64,000 nt of DNA, from NCBI GenBank assembly GCA_027315365.1, contig DAHUYF010000100.1, positions 1 through 64,000 of the forward strand, read 5' to 3'. Position 1 is the first letter of the stretch. Each line of letters begins with the position of its first letter. The notes beneath the pieces are model-generated. The model was not told the origin of the DNA and made no database searches. It worked only from the letters and a program-made list of their open reading frames with translations. A program made the translations under genes and the position numbers. Source of the DNA: Rhodospirillales bacterium (GTDB lineage Bacteria > Pseudomonadota > Alphaproteobacteria > ATCC43930 > CGMCC-115725). Positions 29,488 through 37,913 of this stretch are shown in pieces.

Positions 29488-30267
29488 ATGCGGGACGAGG
29501 ACGGGGTTTGGGAGAGCCTGCTGGCGCTGCGTCACCGCGGCGGCGTGGCCCCGGCGGCAAACGGAAGCGAGCCGGCGGAAGCGGCGGCGCTGCTCGATCT
29601 CTACCTGCCCTTCGCGCAGGTGCCGCGGGGCCGCCGCTTCGTCGTCGCCCATCTCGGCCAGAGCCTCGACGGCCGCATCGCCACGCTGGCCGGCGCGTCG
29701 CGCTGGGTCACCGGCGACGCCGATCTGCTGCATACTCACCGCATGCGCGCGCTGGCCGACGCGATACTCGTCGGTGCCAATACGGTGTGTCACGACGACC
29801 CGCAGCTTACCGTGCGGCGCTGCGGCGGCGCTCATCCGGTGCGCGTGGTGATCGATGCCGCGCGCCGCCTCGGCCCGGACCACCGCCTCTTCCAGGACGA
29901 CGCGGCGCCCACCCTGCTGCTCGCCGCATCCGCGCGCGCCCGGCCCGGCGAGCGGCTGGGCCGGGCGGAGGTCGTCGGGCTACCCTGCAGCGCAGACGGC
30001 ATCGCGCCCGCCGACATCGCCGCGGCGCTGGCTGAGCGCGGGCTGCGCTTTCTCTTCATCGAGGGCGGCGGCATCACCATCTCGCGCTTTCTTGCCGCCG
30101 GCGCGCTCGACCGGCTTCAGATCGCCGTGGCGCCGATCCTGCTCGGTTCGGGCAAGCCGAGCCTGATCCTGCCGGCGGTCGAGGTGCCGCAGGCGGCGCT
30201 GCGGCCGCGCATGCGGCACTTCAGCCTGGGCCACGACACGCTCTATGAATGCATCTTCCGTGACTGA
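29488..30267 (+). CDS. RibD C-terminal (reductase) domain protein
   Basis: The 259-residue protein consists of the dihydrofolate-reductase-like RibD reductase domain ([62 protein letters not shown]) preceded by about 50 residues that are not the zinc deaminase domain. It would reduce the ribose of a pyrimidine intermediate to ribityl with NAD(P)H, as the separate reductases of archaea and fungi do. It overlaps the next gene by 23 bases and is likely the first gene of an operon. Confidence 0.88.
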   Translation: MRDEDGVWESLLALRHRGGVAPAANGSEPAEAAALLDLYLPFAQVPRGRRFVVAHLGQSLDGRIATLAGASRWVTGDADLLHTHRMRALADAILVGANTVCHDDPQLTVRRCGGAHPVRVVIDAARRLGPDHRLFQDDAAPTLLLAASARARPGERLGRAEVVGLPCSADGIAPADIAAALAERGLRFLFIEGGGITISRFLAAGALDRLQIAVAPILLGSGKPSLILPAVEVPQAALRPRMRHFSLGHDTLYECIFRD

Positions 30268-31234
30268 GGGCGCGCGCGCCTTCTGGCTGGCCGAGCCCGG
30301 CCGCGGCGAGATCCGGCGCGAGGCGCTGGCGCCGCCCGGTCCCGGCGAGGTACTGGTGCGGGCGCGGCGGAGCGGCATCAGCCGCGGCACCGAGAGCCTG
30401 GTGTTCCTCGGCCGCGTGCCGCGGAGCCTCCACATCGGCATGCGCTGCCCGTTCCAGCGCGGCGACTTCCCGGCGCCGGTCAAATACGGCTATGCCTCGG
30501 TGGGTGTCGTCGAGGCGGGCGCGGCGGCGCTGATCGGCCGCCGTGTCTTCTGCCTTCACCCGCACCAGGACCGCTATGTCGTGCCGGAGGATGCGGTGGT
30601 GCCGGTGCCGGATGCGGTGCCCGACCGCCGCGCCGTGCTCGCCGCCAATATGGAGACGGCGCTCAATGGCCTCTGGGATGCGGCCCCGCTGCTCGGCGAC
30701 CGCATCGCCGTGGTCGGCGCCGGCACCGTCGGCGCGCTGATGGCGGCGCTCGCCGCCGGCATTCCCGGCGCCGCGGTGGAGATCGTCGACATCGATCCCA
30801 GCCGGGCCGCTCTGGCCACTGCCCTCGGCTGCCGCTTCGCCGTGCCGGCGCGCGCCGCCGGCGATGCCGATCTCGTCATCCACGCCAGCGGCAGTACCGC
30901 CGGCCTTGCCACGGCGTTGGCACTCGCCGGCCTCGAGGCCACCGTGCTGGAGATGAGCTGGTATGGCGATGCGATGGTGCCGGTGCCGCTGGGCGAGGCG
31001 TTCCACGCCAGGCGCCTCCGGCTGGTCGCCTCGCAGGTCGGAATGGTGGCGCCGGCGCGGCGCTCGCGGCGCTCGCGGCGCCAGCGCCTGGAGCAGGCGC
31101 TCGGCCTGCTCGCGGCGCCGGTCTTCGACCATCTGCTCAGCGGCGAGAGCGCCTTCGAGGAGCTGCCCCAGGCTATGGCGCGGCTCGCCGGCGATCCCGC
31201 CGGCGCGCTCTGCCACGGCATAACCTACGGCTGA
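30245..31234 (+). CDS. Zinc-type alcohol dehydrogenase-like (MDR) protein
   Basis: The 329-residue protein resembles medium-chain dehydrogenases: a GroES-like N-terminus ([22 protein letters not shown]), then a Rossmann fold with [17 protein letters not shown] and [14 protein letters not shown]. The usual catalytic zinc cysteine is replaced in the SGISRGTE stretch, as in the bacteriochlorophyllide-dehydrogenase-like subgroup. It may oxidise a sugar or pterin side chain. It sits between the RibD-like reductase and the HopA1-like insertion. Confidence 0.83.
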   Translation: MNASSVTEGARAFWLAEPGRGEIRREALAPPGPGEVLVRARRSGISRGTESLVFLGRVPRSLHIGMRCPFQRGDFPAPVKYGYASVGVVEAGAAALIGRRVFCLHPHQDRYVVPEDAVVPVPDAVPDRRAVLAANMETALNGLWDAAPLLGDRIAVVGAGTVGALMAALAAGIPGAAVEIVDIDPSRAALATALGCRFAVPARAAGDADLVIHASGSTAGLATALALAGLEATVLEMSWYGDAMVPVPLGEAFHARRLRLVASQVGMVAPARRSRRSRRQRLEQALGLLAAPVFDHLLSGESAFEELPQAMARLAGDPAGALCHGITYG

Positions 31235-31391
31235 CGCCGCGCGGGGGCGCCTCCTTGCTCGTCCGGGCGCCGCGGGTCGGGAACCGGCGTTGCCAAAGTT
31301 CATCGGCGATGGCAAGGTCAAGCCTCAACGAGGCTTACTTCTGCGGATGTCGAACAAGGCCGCCGGAACGCGAACCGACGGGAAATGGCAG

Positions 31392-32642
31392 ATGTCGAAC
31401 AAGCCGCGTAGCGTCCCGCCGCCGCCGCTTACCGCTTTCCGGGCGGCGACGGGTCCGCGCCCTCCCGCCCTCGCGCGGCAGCACCCGCGCCCGGTCGTCG
31501 CACAGACGTCGCCCGCTCGTTGGCCGCTCCCGGCGCCCGCGCGGCCGGCACCACCCCCGCTCAGGCAGCAATCGATCGCTGGCGCGGCGCCGCGCCGGCC
31601 CGCTGTGGCCGCCGTACCAGGCGTCCGCGCCGCCCCGCCGCTATGGCGGCCGGAGGTCGCGCCGCCCGCTATCGTGCAGTGGCAACCGGCAATCCGAGCC
31701 GTCGCGCCGCCGCCGGTTCCCGGCCGCCGTGCTGCAGGGGCGGGATTCGCACCGCCGGCGCGGGTCGTTCAGCGCGCCGCTGCGGAGCTCTCCGATGCCG
31801 CGCGATATCGTATCAATAAGGAGAAGATCGACGCCGCCCTCGCCTCGCTCTACGCGCAGTTCTACGGCAACGACGGGGTGCGGAAGGATTTAGCCGGCGC
31901 AGACGTGAAAAGCGTCGTCTACGCGGCGCTGGGCAAAGAAACCTCCGCCTACCTCGCTACGCCCCTGACCGGGCTGGGGCGGCTGGCCATCGCGGACGAT
32001 GCGGATCCCGACTATCTCGTTCACAAGCAGGCCGCCACAAAAGCCGTCACGGCCGACGATCTGAGCCGTCGCTATTACTATCACGTCCACAACAAGCATT
32101 ACGTCAAGCCGGCGAGCCGCACCGGCCTGGCGCGGCGCATCGTCATTAATGTGGCCTCGCAGCAGGATGCGGTGAAGGTGTCCGATAAGTTCATCGATCT
32201 CTTCAAGTCGAGCAACTCCGGCGACGCGGCGATAGGCCAGCATATCAAGGAGTTCAAGGTTTATCTCGGGAACAGCGCCACCGACCGCGTCAAGAAGGAC
32301 AAGCTCGTGGTCTATTACGACTATGCTCCGGGATCGGGCGGGGCGGACGCTGTCGGCGACGGGATCGTAGCGGTCGTGCAATCGGCGGGCGTGGTTTTCG
32401 GCGAAGACCTCGCGCCGTTCTATTCGGTCGTTGCGCCGGGCATCGCCTGGGCGGAAGAACCGAAATACCACAGCGACAGATCGACCATGCAAGGCAGTTT
32501 CACCACCACACGTGCATCGGTCATCGCTTACGTCATCAAGCACAACGACCGCGTCGCGGGGCTGGCGGGTTTCGTTGATCTGGTCGCCGAACGGTTCCGG
32601 CGCGACGGGGTCGATCTCGCCCGGGCGCATCGTCACTCCTGA
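31392..32642 (+). CDS. Pro-rich protein with VVQR motif and possible HopA1-like domain
   Basis: This protein of about 416 residues has a Pro/Ala/Arg-rich N-terminal third (residues 8-125) ending in PPARVVQR, a motif seen in predicted secreted toxins of many bacteria. The rest is folded and less GC-biased, with YYYHVHNKHYVKPASRTGLARRIVINV, EFKVYLGNSATDRVKKDKLVVYYDYA and RASVIAYVIKHN; this pattern resembles HopA1-family effectors and class V lanthipeptide lyases, but only loosely. The ATG at 31392 was chosen; ATGTCGAACAAG occurs also at 31347 and the frame opens with a TTG at 31290. It interrupts the pterin-like operon. Confidence 0.55.
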   Translation: MSNKPRSVPPPPLTAFRAATGPRPPALARQHPRPVVAQTSPARWPLPAPARPAPPPLRQQSIAGAAPRRPAVAAVPGVRAAPPLWRPEVAPPAIVQWQPAIRAVAPPPVPGRRAAGAGFAPPARVVQRAAAELSDAARYRINKEKIDAALASLYAQFYGNDGVRKDLAGADVKSVVYAALGKETSAYLATPLTGLGRLAIADDADPDYLVHKQAATKAVTADDLSRRYYYHVHNKHYVKPASRTGLARRIVINVASQQDAVKVSDKFIDLFKSSNSGDAAIGQHIKEFKVYLGNSATDRVKKDKLVVYYDYAPGSGGADAVGDGIVAVVQSAGVVFGEDLAPFYSVVAPGIAWAEEPKYHSDRSTMQGSFTTTRASVIAYVIKHNDRVAGLAGFVDLVAERFRRDGVDLARAHRHS

Positions 32643-32711
32643 TCGCAACGCGGACCGCGCGGCTTGTCATCGCCGGCGCGGCGCTCTATCTCGCCGCCAG
32701 GAGGGCCGGCC

Positions 32712-33116
32712 ATGTACAGCCTCGCGGTCAGCGACCATGTGATGGTCGCCCACAGCTTCGTCGGCGAGGTCTTCGGTCCGGCGCAGCAGCTCCATGGCGC
32801 GACCTATGCGGTGGAGATGGAAGTGCGGCGCGCGCAACTCGACGGCAACGGCTTGGTCTGCGATATCAGTCTCGCACTCCAGGCGCTGAAATCGGTGCTC
32901 GGCGAGATCAACTACCGCAATCTCGACGAGGTGGCCGAGTTCCGCGGTCGCAACACCACGACGGAATTCCTCGCCGGCGAGATCTTCCGTCGCCTGAAGG
33001 CGCGTATCGCGGCGGGCGCGCTCGGCCCCGGCACCGCGGGCGCGCTCGCGGCGATGCGCGTCACCGTGCGCGAATCGCCGGTCGCCTGGGCGGCCTTCGA
33101 CGCCGCGCTCGGCTGA
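32712..33116 (+). CDS. 6-pyruvoyl-tetrahydropterin synthase-like protein, divergent active site
   Basis: The 134-residue protein has the PTPS/QueD T-fold pattern: MVAHSF (zinc His14), QLHGATYAVEMEV, VCDISLALQALKSVLGEINYRNLDE and NTTTEFLA. Compared with QueD, the catalytic cysteine of CxxLHGH is alanine (Ala24) and the third zinc histidine is Ala30. It is therefore probably not a classical 6-carboxy- or pyruvoyl-tetrahydropterin synthase. An AGGAGGG site precedes the ATG; the stop shares a base with the next start (TGATG), implying coupling. Confidence 0.85.
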   Translation: MYSLAVSDHVMVAHSFVGEVFGPAQQLHGATYAVEMEVRRAQLDGNGLVCDISLALQALKSVLGEINYRNLDEVAEFRGRNTTTEFLAGEIFRRLKARIAAGALGPGTAGALAAMRVTVRESPVAWAAFDAALG

Positions 33117-34174
33117 TGGCGCTCACCTTCATCGTGCCGGGGCCGCTCCACCAGCTCACCGGTGGCTATCTCTTCGACCGCCAGGTGGTCGACGGCCTGC
33201 GCGCGCAGGGCCGTACCGTCGAGGTGAAGGAGCTGGCGGGAAGCTTTCCCGAGCCCGATGCGGCGGCCCGCCGGGCGGCGGCGGCGGCGCTGGCCGGGCT
33301 CGAAGAGGGAGCTGCGGCGGTTATCGACGGGCTGGCGCTGCCGGCCTTTCTCGAGTGTTGCACGCCTGACGCGGCGCGCCACCACCGCCTCGTGGGCTTC
33401 GTCCACCACCCGCTGGCGCTTGAGATTGGCTTGCCGCTCGAGACGCGCGAGGCGCTGGCGCTGGCCGAGGCGCGGCTGCTGCCGCTGCTCGCCGGCGTGC
33501 TCTGTCCCAGCCGCACCACCGCCTGGCACATGGAAGAGTATGGCGTGGCGCGCTCGCGCCTGCTGGTGACACCGCCCGGCACCGCCAAGCCGTCATCGCC
33601 GCCGCGCCGCGCGTCGCGCGAAGGGCCGGTGCGGCTGCTCTGCGTCGCGACGATTTCGCCGCGCAAGGGTCATCTGCTGCTGATCGAGGCCCTCGCCGAG
33701 CTCACCGACCGGCCGTGGCAGCTCACCTGCATCGGCAGCCTGACGCGCGATCCCGACGCGACGCTGGCACTGGAACAGGCGATTGCGCGCCATGGCCTCG
33801 GCGGCCGTGTGCTGCTTGCCGGCGAATGGCCGCCGGAGCGGCTTGGCGCCGCCTATGCCGACGCCGATTGTTTCGTGCTGCCCTCCTATCACGAGGGCTA
33901 CGGCATGGCGTTTGCCGAGGCGCTGGCGCATGGTCTGCCGATCGTTGCCACCACCGCCGGCGCCATCCCCGAAACGGTGCCGCCGGGCGCGGCGATGCTG
34001 GTGCCGCCGGGCGATCGCGTCTCGCTGGTACGCGCGCTGGCCATGGTGCTCGAAAAAGCGCCGTTGCGCCTGCAGCTGGCCACCGCCGCCGCCACGGCGG
34101 GCGCCGCCTTGCCGGATTGGCCCGAAGCGGTCGGGCGCTGGGCCGAGGCGCTCGACCGGCTGGTCGCCGGCTGA
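33116..34174 (+). CDS. GT4 family glycosyltransferase
   Basis: The 352-residue protein has a GT-B fold signature: an N-terminal acceptor domain, then VRLLCVATISPRKGHLLLIEAL and the E-x7-E nucleotide-sugar site FVLPSYHEGYGMAFAEALAHGLPIVAT. It transfers a sugar from an activated donor to an unknown acceptor. It is translationally coupled to the PTPS-like gene, suggesting that the acceptor is made by the same operon. Confidence 0.92.
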   Translation: MALTFIVPGPLHQLTGGYLFDRQVVDGLRAQGRTVEVKELAGSFPEPDAAARRAAAAALAGLEEGAAAVIDGLALPAFLECCTPDAARHHRLVGFVHHPLALEIGLPLETREALALAEARLLPLLAGVLCPSRTTAWHMEEYGVARSRLLVTPPGTAKPSSPPRRASREGPVRLLCVATISPRKGHLLLIEALAELTDRPWQLTCIGSLTRDPDATLALEQAIARHGLGGRVLLAGEWPPERLGAAYADADCFVLPSYHEGYGMAFAEALAHGLPIVATTAGAIPETVPPGAAMLVPPGDRVSLVRALAMVLEKAPLRLQLATAAATAGAALPDWPEAVGRWAEALDRLVAG

Positions 34175-34301
34175 ACGAACCGCCGATGCGGGATGTAAGG
34201 CGGCTGTCGGCACGACGCGGCACTCCTCCTCCAGGCGGCTTGCGCCGCGCCCGGTCCCGGCGAATAGTGCGGGATAGGCAGTTCTGGACGAGGAGCGGGC
34301 C

Positions 34302-34586
34302 ATGGCGAAGGCGATCTGGCGAGACAAGGTGCTGGCGGACAGCGAGCGGTTCGAACTGGTCGAAGGAAATGTCTATTTCCCACCGGACACCCTGAACCGC
34401 GCTTATCTGAAGTCGAGCGCAACCACCACCGTCTGTCCTTGGAAGGGCATGGCGCATTACTTCACCGTCGTGGTGGACGGGCAGGAGAATGCCGACGCCG
34501 CATGGTATTATCCGGCCCCGAAGCCGGCAGCGGCGGCGATCAAGGACCATGTCGCCTTCTGGCATGGAGTCAAGGTCGAACGCTGA
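34302..34586 (+). CDS. DUF427 domain protein
   Basis: The 94-residue protein matches DUF427: a start with AIWRDKVLADSERFELVEGN, then YFPPDTLN, the CPWKGMAHYF motif and a final VAFWHGVKV. The family is small, beta-rich and of unknown function. It stands alone between the glycosyltransferase and the response regulator. An ATG start at 34302 follows a GGAG box. Confidence 0.9.
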   Translation: MAKAIWRDKVLADSERFELVEGNVYFPPDTLNRAYLKSSATTTVCPWKGMAHYFTVVVDGQENADAAWYYPAPKPAAAAIKDHVAFWHGVKVER

Positions 34587-34616
34587 GCGCCGAGCGGCGG
34601 CGGAAGGCGAGGGCGG

Positions 34617-35306
34617 ATGAGCGCGGGTCGCAGAATATTGATTGTCGACGACGACGTGGCGCTGCGTCACTCGCTGGCCGAGCAGCTGCAGCTGCACGAG
34701 GAGTTCCAGGCGGTCGGTGCGGAAGACGCCGCCGCCGCGCTGGCCGCCGCGAAGCAGCAGCATTTCGACGCCGTCCTGCTCGATGTGGGACTGCCCGACA
34801 TGGATGGACGCGAGCTGTGCCGGCTGCTGCGCCGCGGCGGCGTGCGCGCACCGATCCTCATGCTCACTGGCGCCGACAGCGATGCCGACACCATCCTCGG
34901 CCTCGACAGCGGCGCCAACGACTATATCGCCAAGCCGTTTCGCCTGAACGTGCTGCTCGCGCGGCTGCGCGCCCAGCTGCGCCAGCACGAGCAGTCCGAG
35001 GACGCGGTCTTCACCATCGGACCCTACACCTTTCGCCCTGCGGCGAAGCTGCTCACGGACGAGACCGGCCGCAAGAAGGTACGGCTCACTGAAAAGGAGA
35101 CCGCGATCCTCAAATACCTCTACCGCGCCGGCGACAAGATCATCGGCCGCGACACGCTGCTGAACGAGGTCTGGGGCTACAATGCCGCTGTAAGCACCCA
35201 CACGCTGGAGACGCATGTCTACCGCCTGCGCCAGAAGATCGAGCGCGATCCCGCGAAGGCGCAGATCCTGGTGACCGAGCCGGGCGGGTACCGCTTGGTG
35301 CCGTAG
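34617..35306 (+). CDS. OmpR-family response regulator
   Basis: The 229-residue protein has a receiver domain (acidic DDD at 11-13, phosphoacceptor D56 in VLLDVGLPDMDG, YIAKPF lysine) and a winged-helix DNA-binding domain (TEKETAILKYLYRAGDKIIGRDTLLNEVWGY...THTLETHVYRLRQKIE). No histidine kinase gene is adjacent, so the partner is elsewhere. It follows DUF427 by 30 bases. Confidence 0.93.
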   Translation: MSAGRRILIVDDDVALRHSLAEQLQLHEEFQAVGAEDAAAALAAAKQQHFDAVLLDVGLPDMDGRELCRLLRRGGVRAPILMLTGADSDADTILGLDSGANDYIAKPFRLNVLLARLRAQLRQHEQSEDAVFTIGPYTFRPAAKLLTDETGRKKVRLTEKETAILKYLYRAGDKIIGRDTLLNEVWGYNAAVSTHTLETHVYRLRQKIERDPAKAQILVTEPGGYRLVP

Positions 35307-35329
35307 GAAGTTCTCGGTATCCAATCGTA

Positions 35330-35362
35330 GGTTGTCGGTGAGATGACCGACGACTGATAACG
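35330..35362. repeat. Inverted copy of the dispersed ATCAGTCGTC/CCGACAACC repeat
   Basis: Read on the minus strand this segment contains GTTATCAGTCGTCGGTCATC followed by ACCGACAACC, sharing blocks with the tandem repeat at 17962-18022. It lies between the response regulator and the small lipoprotein gene. Confidence 0.55.
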
Positions 35363-35363
35363 G

Positions 35364-35705
35364 CTACCGCCGCCGGGCGAGCAGTGCGTTGCAGCCCCAG
35401 GCATTGCCGTTCCACGTCGCACTGCGCACGGTGCCCTGGCTGTCGGCCGTGACCTGGACGCGGCATTCATAGTGAATCGGTATATTGAAATTGAAGGTAG
35501 GACTCTCCGGGCCTGTCGCGTCGACCACCCAGACATAGACCTTGTTCCCGTCGACGGTTTCTTCTTTGTCGGGCGGCCCGAAGGCGGCGATGGCGGCCGA
35601 GACCGGCCGACCGTCCAGCGGCGCGAGAGCATCGTCCATCCGCTGGTCGACGCAGCCCGCAAGGCCAACCGATGCCAGCAGCAGGAGAAACGCATCTTTC
35701 CGCAT
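35364..35705 (-). CDS. Small hypothetical lipoprotein
   Basis: The 113-residue protein starts with a lipoprotein signal (LLLLASVGLAGC, cysteine near 18) followed by a small domain with DGRPVSAAIAAFGPPDKEE and VYVWVV, reminiscent of SmpA/OmlA-like lipoproteins, and a C-terminal CRVQVTADSQGTVRSATWNGNAWGC. It is probably envelope-anchored. No family is certain. An ATG two codons upstream (35711) is also possible. Confidence 0.72.
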   Translation of the reverse strand: MRKDAFLLLLASVGLAGCVDQRMDDALAPLDGRPVSAAIAAFGPPDKEETVDGNKVYVWVVDATGPESPTFNFNIPIHYECRVQVTADSQGTVRSATWNGNAWGCNALLARRR

Positions 35706-35711
35706 CGTCAC

Positions 35712-36037
35712 GCTCCGATGGCGCGCCGGGGATGGCGCCGGCAGCTCTGGAAATGGGTTGATCGGCGAGCCTCGTCAATCCGCGGCCGGGCGCAGCAGGG
35801 CCGGCGCGCAACTTCTTCACGCAGGATTGAGACGCGGCGCCGCGCGGGAACTTTCCTTGACCGCACGGGGGTGGCGTCAACTCCTTCGTAGGGATTTTCC
35901 ATTACAAAAAAGTCAGAGCGGCCGCGAAGCCGGAATATCCGGGTTCCCCGGCCGTTGATGAGGCACACCGCCTGGTTCATTTACGACGCGCTCGCCGGCG
36001 ATATCGCCGCGGGCCGCGCACCCGGATTGTTTCGCCC
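35712..36037. other. Intergenic region with one short coupled ORF
   Basis: No convincing gene was seen in this 326-base gap. It contains a short A-run near 35904-35910 and, at its right end, a 27-codon plus-strand frame (35958-36041) whose stop overlaps the next start as ATGA. The longer minus-strand frame at 35708-35980 has no family features. Confidence 0.4.
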
Positions 36038-36331
36038 ATGACAGACATGCCCGTGCCGCACGATCTGATGCCTGAGAGCGACAGCCGACCCGGCTGGCGG
36101 CGCCTTGTGCTCGCTGCGCTGCCTGCCCTGATCTACGCCGGGCTGGTGCTGGCGGTGTTCGGCGGCTTCGCCCTCGATCACCTGCCGCAAAGCCCGCTGG
36201 CGCGTCTCGGCATGGTCGCCTGTGGCGCCGCGGCGCTGCTGGGCGTCGCTTTTTTTCTCGATCGTCGCGAGGCGCGGCGCGAAGCCGCCGAGCGCGCGGT
36301 CAGCGGCGAAATCCTCGGCCCGGCCGAATAG
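36038..36331 (+). CDS. Small membrane protein, unknown
   Basis: The 97-residue protein has two clear hydrophobic helices (about 25-47 and 57-74) separated by DHLPQSPLARLG, followed by a charged tail with DRREARREAAERA. It probably sits in the inner membrane. No family is recognised. It converges with xthA, whose stop is five bases away. Confidence 0.6.
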   Translation: MTDMPVPHDLMPESDSRPGWRRLVLAALPALIYAGLVLAVFGGFALDHLPQSPLARLGMVACGAAALLGVAFFLDRREARREAAERAVSGEILGPAE

Positions 36332-36335
36332 CCTC

Positions 36336-37130
36336 CTAGCCCCCGAGCGTAACCACCACGGGCACGTGGTCGGAGGCTTTTTCCCAGCCGCGCAGTTGGC
36401 GGTGCACCGCGGCGGAGCGCAGGCCGCCCTGTAGCGGCTGCGTCACCCAGATGTGATCGAGGCGCCGGCCGCGGTCGGATGCCTCCCAGTCGCGGGCGCG
36501 GTAGCTCCACCAGCTGTAAAGCCGCTCCGGTGGCGGAACGAACCGGCGCACGGCGTCGATGAACCCCGCCGAAGCCTGCAGCGCGCCGAGCTTTTCCACC
36601 TCGACCGGGGTGTGGCTCACCACGGTCAGCAGCTGCTTGTGCGACCACACGTCGCTCTCGAGCGGCGCGATGTTGAGATCGCCGAGCAGGATCATCGGCT
36701 GCGTCGCCCGGCGCGCGCTCGCGAACCACGCCGCGAGCTCGTCGAGGAATTGGAGCTTGTGGGCGAATTTCGGGTTCGCCGCGGGGTCTGGAATGTCGCC
36801 GCCGGCGGGAATGTAGAGATTATGCAGCTCGACCCCGCCGGGCAGGCGGGCGATACCGTGCCGGCAGTCCTGCCGCTGGCACCAGCTCTGGGTTCCGCTC
36901 TCGGCGATCTCGAGGCGCGACAGCACGGCGACGCCGTTATAGCCCTTCATGCCATGGACGAGCTGATGCCGATATCCCAATTCGGCGAAGGCGTCGCGGG
37001 GAAACAGGTCGTCCGGCGTCTTCGTCTCCTGCAGGCACAGTACGTCGGGCTGCTCCTCGGCGATGAAGCGGCGCACATTGTCGAGCCGCAGCCGCACCGA
37101 GTTGATGTTCCACGTCGCCAGCCGCAGCAT
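36336..37130 (-). CDS. xthA: Exodeoxyribonuclease III
   Basis: The 264-residue protein has all endonuclease/exonuclease/phosphatase motifs: ATWNINSVRLRL, CLQETKTPD with metal-binding E35, GDLNIAP, RLDHIWVTQPL and the final SDHVPVVV histidine. It cleaves abasic sites and removes 3' blocking groups in base excision repair. It lies 15 bases after the FAH-family gene, probably in the same unit. Confidence 0.96.
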   Translation of the reverse strand: MLRLATWNINSVRLRLDNVRRFIAEEQPDVLCLQETKTPDDLFPRDAFAELGYRHQLVHGMKGYNGVAVLSRLEIAESGTQSWCQRQDCRHGIARLPGGVELHNLYIPAGGDIPDPAANPKFAHKLQFLDELAAWFASARRATQPMILLGDLNIAPLESDVWSHKQLLTVVSHTPVEVEKLGALQASAGFIDAVRRFVPPPERLYSWWSYRARDWEASDRGRRLDHIWVTQPLQGGLRSAAVHRQLRGWEKASDHVPVVVTLGG

Positions 37131-37145
37131 GTCCCGGACCGGCTC

Positions 37146-37829
37146 CTAACCGATGGCGACGGCGAGATCCGTCAAGCCGTCGACATGACCCTCGAGCCTG
37201 TCGCCCTGCTTCACCGCGCCGACGCCTGCCGGCGTGCCGGAGTAGATGAGATCGCCCGGCGCCAGGCCGACATAGCCCGAGAGATAGGAGATGGTCTCCG
37301 CCACCGACCAGATGAGCTGATCGATGTTGCCTTTCTGGCGGATCTCGCCGTTGACCTTGAGCCAGATCGCGCCCTTGGCGATGTGGCCGCTCTTGCTCGC
37401 CGGGGTGATCGGCGCGCAGGGCGCCGATTGATCGAAACCCTTGCCCATATCCCAGGGACGGCCAAGTTTCTTCGCCTCGCCCTGGAGGTCGCGCCGGGTC
37501 ATGTCGAGCCCCACCGCGTAGCCGAAGACGAGATCGAGCGCCTTTGCCACCGGCACGTCGCGGCCGCCCTTGCCCAGCGCCACCACCAGCTCGATCTCAT
37601 GCTGGTAGTCTTTGGTTTTGGACGGATACGGGATGGTCGAGCCGGTGGGCACGATGGCGTCGGCCGGCTTCATGAAGAAGAATGGCGGCTCGCGATCGGG
37701 GTCATGTCCCATCTCGCGCGCGTGATCGGCATAGTTGCGGCCGACGCAATAGATGCGGCGGACCGGGAAGGGGTCGCCGCCGAGCACGGGCACGCTGACG
37801 ATCGCCGGGGCGGGAATCGCATAAGCCAT
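37146..37829 (-). CDS. Fumarylacetoacetate hydrolase family protein (fumarylpyruvate hydrolase-like)
   Basis: The 227-residue protein carries FAH signatures: IYCVGRNYADHAREMG, the metal-binding HEIELVVALGKGG and GYAVGLDMTRRDLQ, and DLIYSGTPAGVG. Length and motifs fit bacterial fumarylpyruvate hydrolases. It lies just downstream of a gentisate dioxygenase gene, so it probably cleaves fumaryl- or maleylpyruvate to pyruvate. The ATG at 37829 has a GGAG box six bases upstream; an upstream start at 37859 is less likely. Confidence 0.9.
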   Translation of the reverse strand: MAYAIPAPAIVSVPVLGGDPFPVRRIYCVGRNYADHAREMGHDPDREPPFFFMKPADAIVPTGSTIPYPSKTKDYQHEIELVVALGKGGRDVPVAKALDLVFGYAVGLDMTRRDLQGEAKKLGRPWDMGKGFDQSAPCAPITPASKSGHIAKGAIWLKVNGEIRQKGNIDQLIWSVAETISYLSGYVGLAPGDLIYSGTPAGVGAVKQGDRLEGHVDGLTDLAVAIG

Positions 37830-37913
37830 GGAGCACTCCGGAAGGTGGGCGGGGCGCAATAGACCACAAAGCGGCCGGGGCCGACAACCCCGCGCCGCCG
37901 CCGGCCGGTTGGA

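Noticed and set aside
31320..31336. Small hairpin (6-base arms) before the HopA1-like gene as a terminator
   Set aside because: Stem too short and no T-run follows it.
35708..35980. 90-codon minus-strand frame in the 35.7-36.0 kb gap
   Set aside because: No family features, Arg-rich composition, no ribosome binding site; treated as chance.
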